This document shows positions 25,162 to 33,466 of a stretch of 64,000 nucleotides of DNA, one piece after another. How positions within the stretch are numbered: the first letter of the stretch is position 1; each line of letters opens with the position of its first letter. Origin of the DNA: Streptomyces sp. DSM 110735 (GTDB lineage Bacteria > Actinomycetota > Actinomycetes > Streptomycetales > Streptomycetaceae); assembly GCF_016482685.1 (NCBI RefSeq), contig NZ_JACYHF010000017.1:62001-126000 (forward strand), in the 5' to 3' direction. The notes under the pieces are model-generated. The model did not search any database. It was not told the DNA's origin and was given only the letters and a program-made list of their open reading frames with translations. The position numbers and the translations under genes were made by a program.

Positions 25162-25815
25162 TCAGTCCGTCAGCCCCGCGTCATGCGCCAGCAGCCCCGC
25201 CTGCGTCCGGTTCGCGCAGCCCAGTTTTTCCAGGGTGCGGGAGACGTAGCCCTTGACCGTGGCTTCGGAGAGGTGGAGCCGGGTGGCGATGCGGGCGTTG
25301 GAGAGGCCCTCGCCGAGGCCGGTGAGGACCTGGAGTTCGCGTTCCGTCAGAGCGGCGAGCAGGTCGCGGGCGCGGTCGTGGGCGGAGAGGCGGTCGGTGG
25401 AGGCGGCGACCAGGCGGCGGGCTGCCGAGGGGGACAGGACGGTGTGACCCTGGGCGGCGGTGCGTACGAGACCGATCAGTTCCTCGGGTGGGGTGGACTT
25501 CACCAGGAAGCCGACGGCACCGGCGCGCAGCGCCCGCAGCACGTACTGGTCGGCGTCGAAGGTGGTCAGGACCACGACGAGCGGCGGGTCGGGCAGCCGT
25601 CCCAGGTGGCCGATCGCGGTCAGACCGTCCATGCCCGGCATCCGCAGGTCCATGAGGACGACGTCCGGGCGCCCGCGCCGGACCGCCTCCAGCCCCGCCG
25701 CACCGTCGTGGGCTTCGGCGACGACCTCGATGTCCGGAGCCGAGCCGAGGATGGTGCGCAGGAATCCGCAGACCATGGGCTCGTCGTCCACCACCACGAC
25801 CCGGATCATGCTCAT
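25162..25815 (-). CDS. NarL/LuxR-type response regulator
   Basis: 217 residues. The receiver (about 1-120) has the acidic pair DDEP, phospho-acceptor Asp in VVLMDLRMPGMDG near residue 54, Thr in VVLTTFD and Lys in FLVKSTP. The C-terminal LuxR helix-turn-helix is LTERELQVLTGLGEGLSNARIATRLHLSEATVKGY. ATG 25815 overlaps the histidine-kinase stop (ATGA); a second ATG two codons later is possible. It is the cognate partner of the kinase at 25812-27026. A divergent yceI-ABC transporter operon 170 bp beyond the kinase is a likely target. Confidence 0.94.
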   Translation of the reverse strand: MSMIRVVVVDDEPMVCGFLRTILGSAPDIEVVAEAHDGAAGLEAVRRGRPDVVLMDLRMPGMDGLTAIGHLGRLPDPPLVVVLTTFDADQYVLRALRAGAVGFLVKSTPPEELIGLVRTAAQGHTVLSPSAARRLVAASTDRLSAHDRARDLLAALTERELQVLTGLGEGLSNARIATRLHLSEATVKGYVSRTLEKLGCANRTQAGLLAHDAGLTD

Positions 25816-27026
25816 GCCTCCACTTCGGCGGTCGGGACGAACGCGGGCAGCGTCGCCTCGACGCTGAACCCGCCGTCGGTACAGGGTCCGGCACGCAGGG
25901 TGCCGTGCACCAGCTCGATGCGCTGCCGCAGCCGCGCGATCCCGAGCCCGGAACCCGTGCCGGCGAGGGCTGCCGCCGGGGCGCCGGTGGGCGCGGTGTT
26001 GTGGACGGTGAGCCGTACCCCCGCGCTGTCGTACGCCACGTTCACCCGCACCCTGGCTCCGGGCGCGTGCTTGCGTACGTTGGTCAGCGCTTCGCGCAGC
26101 ACCCGGTAGGCGGTGCGTCCGACGACCGGGGAAGCCAGCGCCGGGTCGCCCTCCTCGACGAGTTCGGTCGGTATGCCGACCGCCACCGACTCGGCGACGA
26201 GGTCGGCGAACCCCGTCACCGAGGGGGTCCGGTCGCCCTCCGGGGCGGTGCGCAGGATGCCGACCAGGTCGCGCAGTTCCTCCAGCGCCTGGCAGCCCGC
26301 GGCGCGCAGCTCCTCCGCCGCCCGCCGGGTCTCCTCGTCCGGCGCGGTCACCTTCAGGGCGCCCGCCTGGAGCACCATCAAACTGACCCGGTGGGTGACC
26401 ACGTCGTGCATCTCCCCGGCGAGCCGGGCGCGTTCCTCGGCGCGGGCGCGCTCGGCGAGCAAGTGCCGTTCCCGTTCGGCGCGTTCGGCGCGCTCGACGA
26501 GGGCGCGCAGCAAGCGGCGGCGGGTGTCGAAGTACAGCGCGAGGAGCGGTCCGACCGCCGTGCGCAGCAGCCCGACCGTCATGGTGGTGAGGGACGGCTC
26601 CCAGGGGCGCATGACGACGAGGGTGAGGGCGGCGAGCACGGCGTACGCGGTACGGCGGTTGCGGCTGCCGCACCGGTCGCGCCGGTAGAAGAGCGGACCG
26701 TACGCCGCCGGGAGCGTGGCGAAGGGCGCCCAGATGCCGCCGGGGTGGCGCGGTGTCAGCAGCCCCGCCGGGTAGACCAGCAGCGACACGGCGAGGGTGA
26801 ACGCGCCGAGTACGGCGACGACGGTCAGCGGGGCGGTGCGGCGTACGGCGAGCGAGGCGCACGCGAGCGCCTGGGCGGCGAGCAGGGTCCAGGCGAGCGG
26901 ACCGGGGCGGTCGGGCCACCAGGTGGCGCCGGTCAGGGTCAGGGCGGTGTCGAGCAGGACGAAGGCGGTCGCGATCGCCACGTCCACGGCGAGCCGGTGG
27001 CGGCAGTGCCATGGTCCCTCGGTCAT
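25812..27026 (-). CDS. NarL-class sensor histidine kinase
   Basis: 404 residues. The N-terminal half has four to five membrane helices with short loops and no large external sensor, followed by a charged helix and HisKA_3 dimerisation domain with phospho-acceptor H207 in LAGEMHDVVTHRVSLMVLQ. The HATPase_c domain shows the N box EALTNVRKHA and a G box GSGLGIARLRQR. ATG 27026 gives MTEGPWHCRHRLAVD; the open frame upstream runs into the divergent intergenic region. Intramembrane-sensing kinases of this layout next to ABC exporters often respond to cell-envelope stress or antibiotics. Confidence 0.92.
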   Translation of the reverse strand: MTEGPWHCRHRLAVDVAIATAFVLLDTALTLTGATWWPDRPGPLAWTLLAAQALACASLAVRRTAPLTVVAVLGAFTLAVSLLVYPAGLLTPRHPGGIWAPFATLPAAYGPLFYRRDRCGSRNRRTAYAVLAALTLVVMRPWEPSLTTMTVGLLRTAVGPLLALYFDTRRRLLRALVERAERAERERHLLAERARAEERARLAGEMHDVVTHRVSLMVLQAGALKVTAPDEETRRAAEELRAAGCQALEELRDLVGILRTAPEGDRTPSVTGFADLVAESVAVGIPTELVEEGDPALASPVVGRTAYRVLREALTNVRKHAPGARVRVNVAYDSAGVRLTVHNTAPTGAPAAALAGTGSGLGIARLRQRIELVHGTLRAGPCTDGGFSVEATLPAFVPTAEVEA

Positions 27027-27194
27027 GCGGGCCACCGTAGGACACCGGGGGCGCGGGGCGGTCCCGGTCGGCGGGATCGAGGACTTGCGGCGGGGGCGGA
27101 CCCTACGAAAGTCGGCTGCGGACAGCACCAACGCGGGCTCCGCGCACGACCGTTCACTCTTCCCCGCAGCCCGCCCGCGGCGTGCAATGGGGGC

Positions 27195-27719
27195 ATGGAC
27201 GCGACAGGCGGCACCACTCCGACGACTCCCCGGACCCCCCGCCCGGGCCGCTACACGATCGACCCGGACGGCTCGGCGCTCTCCTTCAGGACCACGCACG
27301 TCTTCGGACTGCTGCCGGTGCGCGGCACGTTCGCGCTGCGTGGCGGCACCGTCGACGTGGCGGACCCGCTCTCCGGCTCGCGGATCAGCGCGGAGGTCGA
27401 CGCGGCGAGCTTCCGCTCGGGCAACGCGCAGCGGGACGCCGCCGTACGGTCGGCGCGGTTCCTGGACACCAGCACGCACCCGCTGATCACGTTCGTCTCC
27501 GGGGAGATGGAGGCGGACGCGGTCTCCGGCACGCTGACCGCGCACGGCGTCTCCCGGCCGGTACGGCTGTCGGTGGTCCGACTCGCGCTGTTCGAGGGCG
27601 GATTCACCGTGCGGGCCACTCTCCGAGTCGACCGCACCGAGTTCGGGGTGACCGCCTCGCCGGGGATGGCGGGGCGGCGCCTGGACCTGACGGTGGAGGC
27701 GCGGTGCGTGCGGGGATGA
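27195..27719 (+). CDS. YceI family protein
   Basis: 174 residues, a single YceI lipocalin-like barrel that binds long isoprenoid or amide lipids in characterised members. Recognisable segments are GRYTIDPDGSALSFRTTHVFGLLPVRGTF, FLDTSTHPLITFVS and LTAHGVSRPVRL. There is no signal peptide, as is usual for actinobacterial copies. ATG 27195 has GGGGG close upstream. Its stop overlaps the start of the ABC ATPase by four bases (ATGA), so it is the first gene of a three-gene operon divergent from the two-component system. Confidence 0.92.
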   Translation: MDATGGTTPTTPRTPRPGRYTIDPDGSALSFRTTHVFGLLPVRGTFALRGGTVDVADPLSGSRISAEVDAASFRSGNAQRDAAVRSARFLDTSTHPLITFVSGEMEADAVSGTLTAHGVSRPVRLSVVRLALFEGGFTVRATLRVDRTEFGVTASPGMAGRRLDLTVEARCVRG

Positions 27720-28645
27720 GCGACGCGGTCGTGGTGGCGGGGCTGCACAAGCGGTACGGGGACGTGCACGCCGTGCGCGGGGTGGACTTCACCGTGGCGC
27801 ACGGGGAGATCTTCGCGCTGCTCGGGCGCAACGGGGCGGGCAAGACGACCACCATGGAGATCCTGGAGGGGTTCCGGGACCGGGACTCCGGGCGGGTCGA
27901 GGTGCTCGGTCTGGACCCGGGTGAGAGGGCCACCGGGCGGGCGCTGCGCGAGCGGATCGGGCTGGTGCTCCAGGACGTGGCGGTCGAGCCGTACCTCACC
28001 GTGCGCGAGACGGTCGCCCGCAACGCGGGCTACTACCCCGCGCCGCGCGACACCGACGAGGTGATCGCCCTGGTCGGTCTCGCCGGGCTGGAGAAGCAGA
28101 AGGTACGGGCGCTCTCCGGAGGTCAACGGCGGCGCCTGGACCTGGCGTTGGGTGTCATCGGGGACCCCGCCCTGCTCTTCCTCGACGAACCGACGACCGG
28201 GTTCGACCCCAACGCCCGCCGCAACGCCTGGCAGTTGATCCGGGAGCTGCGCGAGACGGGCACCACCGTCCTCCTCACCACCCACTACATGGAGGAGGCA
28301 CAGCGGTTGGCCGACCGGGTCGCGGTGATCGCCGACGGTCTGATCGTCGCGGAGGGCACGCCCGCGACCCTCGGCGGTCGCGACACCGCCACCACCCGCA
28401 TCCGCTTCGCGCTCCCACCCGGAACCACCGTCGCGGACCTGCCCGTTGACGCCGCGGCGGACGAAGACGGTCTGCTCACCGTCGAGTCCACCGAACCGAC
28501 CGCGACGCTGCACCTCCTGACCGGCTGGGCCCTGCGCCACGACACCGTCCTCAACGCCCTGACCGTGGACCGCCCGAGCCTGGAAGAGGTCTATCTCCGC
28601 CTCACGGCACCCCGGGAGACCGCCCCGGAAGGGAGCGTCCGATGA
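27716..28645 (+). CDS. ABC transporter ATP-binding protein (DrrA/CcmA-type)
   Basis: 309 residues. Walker A is GRNGAGKTTT near residue 42, the signature is LSGGQRRRLDLALG near 137, Walker B is ALLFLDEPTTG near 157, and the His switch is in LLTTHYMEEA. The 80-residue C-terminal extension is the DUF4162-like domain of ABC-2 drug exporters. With the permease that follows (ATGA overlap) it forms an efflux pump for drugs, peptides or lipids. It is coupled to yceI upstream and probably controlled by the divergent two-component system. Confidence 0.94.
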   Translation: MSDAVVVAGLHKRYGDVHAVRGVDFTVAHGEIFALLGRNGAGKTTTMEILEGFRDRDSGRVEVLGLDPGERATGRALRERIGLVLQDVAVEPYLTVRETVARNAGYYPAPRDTDEVIALVGLAGLEKQKVRALSGGQRRRLDLALGVIGDPALLFLDEPTTGFDPNARRNAWQLIRELRETGTTVLLTTHYMEEAQRLADRVAVIADGLIVAEGTPATLGGRDTATTRIRFALPPGTTVADLPVDAAADEDGLLTVESTEPTATLHLLTGWALRHDTVLNALTVDRPSLEEVYLRLTAPRETAPEGSVR

Positions 28646-29430
28646 GCACGACGACGACCACCGGTCGCGGGACCCGCCTGCTCTGGCACCAGATCCGTTA
28701 CGAGCAACTCTCGTTCTGGCGCAACCCGCAGAGCGCGTTCTTCACCTTCGTCTTCCCCGTAGTGGTGATGGCGGTCTTCGGCGGTCTGTTCGGCGGCATC
28801 GGCTCGACCGACTTCTACTACGGCCGCTCCGCGCTCCAGTACTACGTCGCCACCATCGCCGCGCTGTCCGTACTGGGCTCCTGCTACAGCCAGTTGGCGA
28901 TCGTCCTCGCCACCCGCCGCCAGAGCGGAGTACTGAAGCGGGTCCGCGCCACTCCCCTGCCCGCCTCGGTGTACTTCGTCGGACTGCTCGCCCACTGCGT
29001 CCTGGTGAGCCTGGTCGACGTCCTGCTCATCACCGCCGTCGGCACCCTCTACGGCGTCCCCCTGCCCGCCCTCTCCCACTGGCCCGCCCTCACCGCCGCC
29101 CTCCTGCTCGGCGCCGCCGCCTTCTGCGCCCTCGGCGTCGCGGTCGCCGCCCTGATCCGCAACGCGGAAGCGGCTCCCGCGGTGGTCCAACTGGTCCTGT
29201 TCCCCTTGGTGTTCATCTCCGGCACCTACATGCCGATCCACTCCCCCGCCCTGAACTCCCTCGCCTCCGCCCTCCCGGTGAAACCCTTCAACGACGCCCT
29301 CCTCCACGCCTTCACCCCGGGTCCCGCGACCCTCCCCTGGTCCGACTTCGGGGTGCTGGCGCTGTGGGGGGTCGCGGGGGCGGTGGTGGCGGTGCGGCGG
29401 TTCCGGTGGGATCAGGGGCGGGGCGAGTGA
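28642..29430 (+). CDS. ABC-2 type permease
   Basis: 262 residues with six predicted membrane helices, preceded by a short cytoplasmic segment (LLWHQIRYEQLSFWRNPQSAFFTFVFPVV). The ABC-2 signature region is LVLFPLVFISGTYMPIHS near residue 190. It is the membrane half of the exporter whose ATPase overlaps it by four bases. The substrate cannot be deduced. It ends the operon; a 200-bp gap follows before the protease-led island. Confidence 0.93.
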   Translation: MSTTTTTGRGTRLLWHQIRYEQLSFWRNPQSAFFTFVFPVVVMAVFGGLFGGIGSTDFYYGRSALQYYVATIAALSVLGSCYSQLAIVLATRRQSGVLKRVRATPLPASVYFVGLLAHCVLVSLVDVLLITAVGTLYGVPLPALSHWPALTAALLLGAAAFCALGVAVAALIRNAEAAPAVVQLVLFPLVFISGTYMPIHSPALNSLASALPVKPFNDALLHAFTPGPATLPWSDFGVLALWGVAGAVVAVRRFRWDQGRGE

Positions 29431-29633
29431 TCCGGTCGCCGTACGGCGCGTGCGCCCCCGGCACGCCGTCCCCTTCCCACCGCGCGCTCGTGCGTGTACC
29501 GATGATTCGCCGGTGCCGCATCCGGTAAAGCTCCGGGATACGCACAGCCCGTGTGCGGAGCGCGTGCGCTTCGTACGCTGGTTCATTCGTGGGCCGTCCG
29601 TCGACGGTGCCATGCGGGGGAAGGGGCGGGTCA

Positions 29634-30662
29634 GTGGCGAAGGGGGATGCCGCGGGGGCGGTGGCCTCGGGAAGAGTGCGCGTCCTGTCGCCGCGCGGGG
29701 GCGTCCGGGGCGCGGGCATTCTGGTGCGGGCGGACACGGTGCTGACCTGCGCGCATGTCGTGACCTCGGTCCTCGGCCAGGGACCGGGGGACGGGACCGC
29801 GCCCGAGGGGAGCGTGCTGGTCGACGTGCCGGGGCTTCCGGGCGGTACGCCCGTCGGGGCGAGCGTCCTGCCCAACGCCTGGTTCCCCGGACCGCTCGCC
29901 GGTGGCTCCGGGGGCGACCTCGCCGTCCTGCGCCTGTCCGGGGCGCCGCCCGGCGGAACGGCGGCGGCACGGCTCGGAGCGTGCGGCGAACCGGAGCGGC
30001 GCGAGGTGCGGTTGTACGGCCATCCCGCGGGCGCGCCCGACGGGCTGTGGGCGCGGGCGCGCCTGGTCGGCCGGGGCGGTCCGCACCACGACTGGATACA
30101 GCTCGAAGGCACCGGCGTCGGCGGACCCCGGATCGGTCACGGCTTCAGCGGTGCCGGGGTGTGGGACGCGGCGGGGCGCCGGGTCGTCGGGATGGTCACC
30201 GCGGCGTACACCGACCAGCAGGCGAGGGCGGCGTGGATGCTTCCGCTGGAGGCGGCGGCGCGGGCGTGGCCGGAACTGGGCGGGGCGCTCGCGGAGGCGG
30301 AGCCGGAAACGTCGCCCGTGCCGCAACCCCCTTCCGACCGTGACCAGTTCGCGCTGGCCGACGCGCTCCTGGACGTGCCCCCGATCGAGGACGACGGCGG
30401 CGCCGCGCTGCGCGGTCTGCTGCCGCCCCGTATCCGCCGTGCCGTACGGACGCACGCCCGGCCCCGGCTCCAGCTCTTCTTCGTCGTCCAGGCGTGCGCC
30501 GAGCACCCCGACGGGCGGCGCGCCCTGGTGGACGCCGTACGGCTCCTGGACGACGAGTCCCGGGCCGCGCGGTCCGCCCTGGACCTCCTGGAGAGGCTGT
30601 GGCCGGCGCCGGCACCCGCCGGTGGTCCGCGTCCGCCCGCCCCGGGAGGCGCATCCTCGTGA
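29634..30662 (+). CDS. trypsin-like serine protease with effector-associated domain
   Basis: 342 residues, no signal peptide, so cytoplasmic. The chymotrypsin fold covers about 1-220 with the triad H41 (LTCAHVV), D95 (GGDLAVLRL) and S172 (GHGFSGAGVWD). Residues about 240-325 form a helical effector-associated domain (LADALLDVPPIEDD ... AEHPDGRRALVDAVRLL) that resembles the start of the next protein. This architecture is known for effectors of vWA-MoxR-VMAP conflict systems. GTG 29634 is preferred (GGAAGGGGCGGG just upstream); the frame is open to 29553. The stop overlaps the next start (GTGA), so it is the first gene of the island operon. The protease target is unknown. Confidence 0.85.
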   Translation: MAKGDAAGAVASGRVRVLSPRGGVRGAGILVRADTVLTCAHVVTSVLGQGPGDGTAPEGSVLVDVPGLPGGTPVGASVLPNAWFPGPLAGGSGGDLAVLRLSGAPPGGTAAARLGACGEPERREVRLYGHPAGAPDGLWARARLVGRGGPHHDWIQLEGTGVGGPRIGHGFSGAGVWDAAGRRVVGMVTAAYTDQQARAAWMLPLEAAARAWPELGGALAEAEPETSPVPQPPSDRDQFALADALLDVPPIEDDGGAALRGLLPPRIRRAVRTHARPRLQLFFVVQACAEHPDGRRALVDAVRLLDDESRAARSALDLLERLWPAPAPAGGPRPPAPGGASS

Positions 30663-32239
30663 CGCTCGTGCCGGATTCCTGGGGACCGCCCAAGGTGCTG
30701 CTCGACGCGCTGGACGCCGTCCCGTGCTTCGAGGAACCGGTGCTGCTGCACGAGTGCGCGCGCCAGGTGGGGCGGGCGCTGCGGATCAGGATCGTGCTGC
30801 CCGACACCAGCCGACGCCGGATCGCGCTCATGTTCCTCCTCCGCGAGGTGATGGCCCACCCGGACGGGCTGCGGGTGCTGGGCGGCGTGGTCTCGATGCT
30901 GGAGGGCGAGACCCGCGACATGGCCCGGCTGCGCACCGCCATCGCCCTCGCCGAGGTCCCCCTCTTCCCCGCCCCCACCTGGGAACGCCTGATGACCCTC
31001 CTCGGCGGTCTCGAAGTCCTCGACATCGCCGGGGTCTTCCACGAGGCACTCGGCGACCGCCCCGACCCCCTCCCGGCGCACTGCGCGGAACCGTGGTCGG
31101 CGGTGCTGTACGCGGCGACGCTGAACGCCCGGCCGGGGCGGGCGCTGCCCTGTGTGCTGCTGGTGGAGGAGCTGGCGCGGTACGCGAGGGGCGGTCAGCG
31201 GCAGGAACTGCTCGACTGGGCGGCGGAGCACCGGCAGTTGCCGGAGGCGTACCCCGGCGGCAGCGCGCCCGGCCACGGCGGCGCCCCCAACCTGCCCGCC
31301 GTCGCCGCGGGGGAGGGCGCCCGTCCCGCCGTCCGGTCCGAGCGTGACTTCGCCCGCCCGGTGAGTGCCGTACCGCCGATGTCGTTACCCGGGGTCGACA
31401 AGGAGACCGTGTGGTCCCCCGCCACCTGGCTGATGGTCCGGCTCCGTCCTCTGCTCTATTCCGACCGCGCGCATACGCAGCAGCTCACCTACTGGTACCG
31501 CAACGGCAGCAGTCCGGCTCCGTATCCCGTGAAGGGCGGGGATCTGGAGATCGACGTGGTGGATCTGCCCGAACGCGTGAAGTCGCTGGTGCAGGAGGCC
31601 GAGACCGGCTGGGCCTATCTGTGCCGGGACGACCTCGCCCTGGAGTTCGTGCTGCCCAAAAGCCTCATGCACCTGCCGGTGGAGAGCTGGGCGAAAGAGG
31701 GATTCGGCGGTGCGGAGGCGACGCTGGGCAAGGACCATCCGGTCGTCCTGCGCAGCCTGGAACGGGTGGAGGGGCGGGCGACCCACGGCCGCTGGGCCAA
31801 GCGGTGGGACACGCTGAAGCCGGGCTGCCGGGGCCCGGTGCACTGGTTTCCCGGTGAGCATCCCGACCGTCTGCTCGCGGACCCGCACCCGGTCATGGTT
31901 GTCCTGAGCGGACCGCCGGGCAGCCGGGGAACCATGGACTCCGGCATCGACGAACTGGACGTCTCCCTCCGGGCGGGGGTGCCCATAGTCGTATGGGACC
32001 GCCGTGGCGGAATCGACCCCGCCTTCCGGCATGAATTGCTGGAAATTGCCGCACGCACGGGCGTTCACCGATTGCCTGAGGTAGTCAGGGCGTTGCGCAT
32101 TGGGGCCGGAGACGGGGATCCTGCTGAGGGTGGCTCCTCTGCGCTCGGTCACCACGCAGCATTGCTCTGGGACGACCCGTACCGCCTGCCGGGCGGACCG
32201 GGAGAAGCGGCGGAGTCTTCCGCGCAGGGGGGAGGGTAG
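30659..32239 (+). CDS. VMAP-like protein of a vWA-MoxR conflict system
   Basis: 526 residues. The N-terminal part (about 10-100, LLDALDAVPCFEEPVLLHECAR ... MAHPDGLRVLGGVVSML) is an effector-associated domain similar to that at the C terminus of the protease. The middle (about 105-195) is a second helical domain. The C-terminal half (about 240-490) has the look of the VMAP-C domain (LALEFVLPKSLMHLPVESW, then VMVVLSGPP and GVPIVVWDR). GTG 30659 overlaps the protease stop and has GGGAGG ten bases upstream; a longer frame from 30494 lies inside the protease gene. It is predicted to link sensing ATPase and vWA parts to the protease. One TTA codon occurs at 31385-31387. The VMAP assignment rests on context plus fold-level pattern. 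Confidence 0.72.
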   Translation: MTLVPDSWGPPKVLLDALDAVPCFEEPVLLHECARQVGRALRIRIVLPDTSRRRIALMFLLREVMAHPDGLRVLGGVVSMLEGETRDMARLRTAIALAEVPLFPAPTWERLMTLLGGLEVLDIAGVFHEALGDRPDPLPAHCAEPWSAVLYAATLNARPGRALPCVLLVEELARYARGGQRQELLDWAAEHRQLPEAYPGGSAPGHGGAPNLPAVAAGEGARPAVRSERDFARPVSAVPPMSLPGVDKETVWSPATWLMVRLRPLLYSDRAHTQQLTYWYRNGSSPAPYPVKGGDLEIDVVDLPERVKSLVQEAETGWAYLCRDDLALEFVLPKSLMHLPVESWAKEGFGGAEATLGKDHPVVLRSLERVEGRATHGRWAKRWDTLKPGCRGPVHWFPGEHPDRLLADPHPVMVVLSGPPGSRGTMDSGIDELDVSLRAGVPIVVWDRRGGIDPAFRHELLEIAARTGVHRLPEVVRALRIGAGDGDPAEGGSSALGHHAALLWDDPYRLPGGPGEAAESSAQGGG

Positions 32240-32245
32240 GGCGAC

Positions 32246-33466
32246 ATGGTTCCAGGAGACGGTGAGGCGGAAAGGACGCGTCCGTCCGGCGAGGTGAACG
32301 GCTCGGGCGGCGCCGCACCCCAGGACGCGGCGGTCCCGGCCGGGCCCGCGGGCAAGGGTCCGGGGCAGAACGGTGCGGACAGCCGGTGGTGGATCTATCG
32401 CGGCACGGGCAAGCCCCTGTACGACTCCGATCTCGGGACGCTGCTGCCGCCCCCGCCGCCCTGGCGCCGTTTCACCGGCGGTCCCGTCGTCCCGCCACCG
32501 CCGTCGGACGACGAGGAGGCGGAGCGCCGGCTGGGCCAGGTCGGCGCGTCGTCCCCCGGCTCCGACCAGCTCAGGCGCGAGGCCGACATGGTGAACGCGG
32601 CGCTGCTGCTGCGCCGCCCGCTGCTGGTCACCGGTCGCCCCGGAACCGGCAAGTCGTCGCTCGCGTACCGCATCAGCCGGGAGTTACGGCTGGGCCGCGT
32701 CCTGCGCTGGCACATCACCAGCCGCACCACCCTGCGCAACGGGCTGTACGAGTACGACGCGATCGGCCGGGTCCAGGACGCGGCGGCGCTGCGCGGTACG
32801 CACCACGCCGTCGCCGGTGCGGCGGAGCCGTCGGACGACGAGCGCCTGCCCGGGATCGGCGACTACCTCCAACTGGGCCCGCTGGGTACGGCGTTGCTGC
32901 CCTACGAGCTGCCCCGGGTGCTCCTCGTCGACGAGCTGGACAAGAGCGACCAGGATCTGGCCAACGACCTGCTGAGCGTGTTCGAGGAGGGCCAGTTCCC
33001 GGTCGCCGAGCTGGTGCGCGCCCGGCGGCTGCACCCCCGGGTGACCGTGATGACCGACGATCCGAGCCGCAGCGCCGACATCGTCGATGGCGTGGTCAAG
33101 TGCCGGGCCTTTCCCATCGTGGTGATCACCTCCAACGGTGAGCGGGAGTTCCCCCCGGCGTTTCTGCGCCGCTGTCTGCGGCTGCGGATGCCCGATCCGG
33201 ACCGCCCGCAGCTCGTCAACATGGTCATGGCCCATCTGCGCCAGGCCGCCTCCGGTTCCTCGGGTTCCGCCCGCGCGCAGAGCCTGATAGACCAGTTCCT
33301 GCACAACAGCAGGGAGCGGGGCGGTCTCGCGATGGATCAACTGCTCAACGCTGTGTTCCTGGCGACTTCGGGGCGTTTCTCCGGCGACGAGGAGTCGCTG
33401 GAGGAACTCGTGGACGCGTTGTGGCACCGGCTCGACGGAGCGGGGGCGGAATCGAGGGCCGGATGA
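32246..33466 (+). CDS. MoxR-type AAA+ ATPase
   Basis: 406 residues. A disordered Gly/Ala/Pro-rich N terminus (about 90 residues) precedes the AAA+ module: Walker A GRPGTGKSS near residue 130, Walker B VLLVDELDKSD near 229, sensor 1 VVITSNGEREF near 292, and a presumed Arg finger FLRRCLRL soon after. MoxR ATPases remodel partner vWA proteins; the vWA gene follows immediately (ATGA overlap). It starts with ATG 32246, seven bases after the VMAP-like stop, with GGGAGG/TAGGG upstream. A TTA codon (32684-32686) lies in ISRELRLG, suggesting bldA-dependent translation. Confidence 0.9.
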   Translation: MVPGDGEAERTRPSGEVNGSGGAAPQDAAVPAGPAGKGPGQNGADSRWWIYRGTGKPLYDSDLGTLLPPPPPWRRFTGGPVVPPPPSDDEEAERRLGQVGASSPGSDQLRREADMVNAALLLRRPLLVTGRPGTGKSSLAYRISRELRLGRVLRWHITSRTTLRNGLYEYDAIGRVQDAAALRGTHHAVAGAAEPSDDERLPGIGDYLQLGPLGTALLPYELPRVLLVDELDKSDQDLANDLLSVFEEGQFPVAELVRARRLHPRVTVMTDDPSRSADIVDGVVKCRAFPIVVITSNGEREFPPAFLRRCLRLRMPDPDRPQLVNMVMAHLRQAASGSSGSARAQSLIDQFLHNSRERGGLAMDQLLNAVFLATSGRFSGDEESLEELVDALWHRLDGAGAESRAG

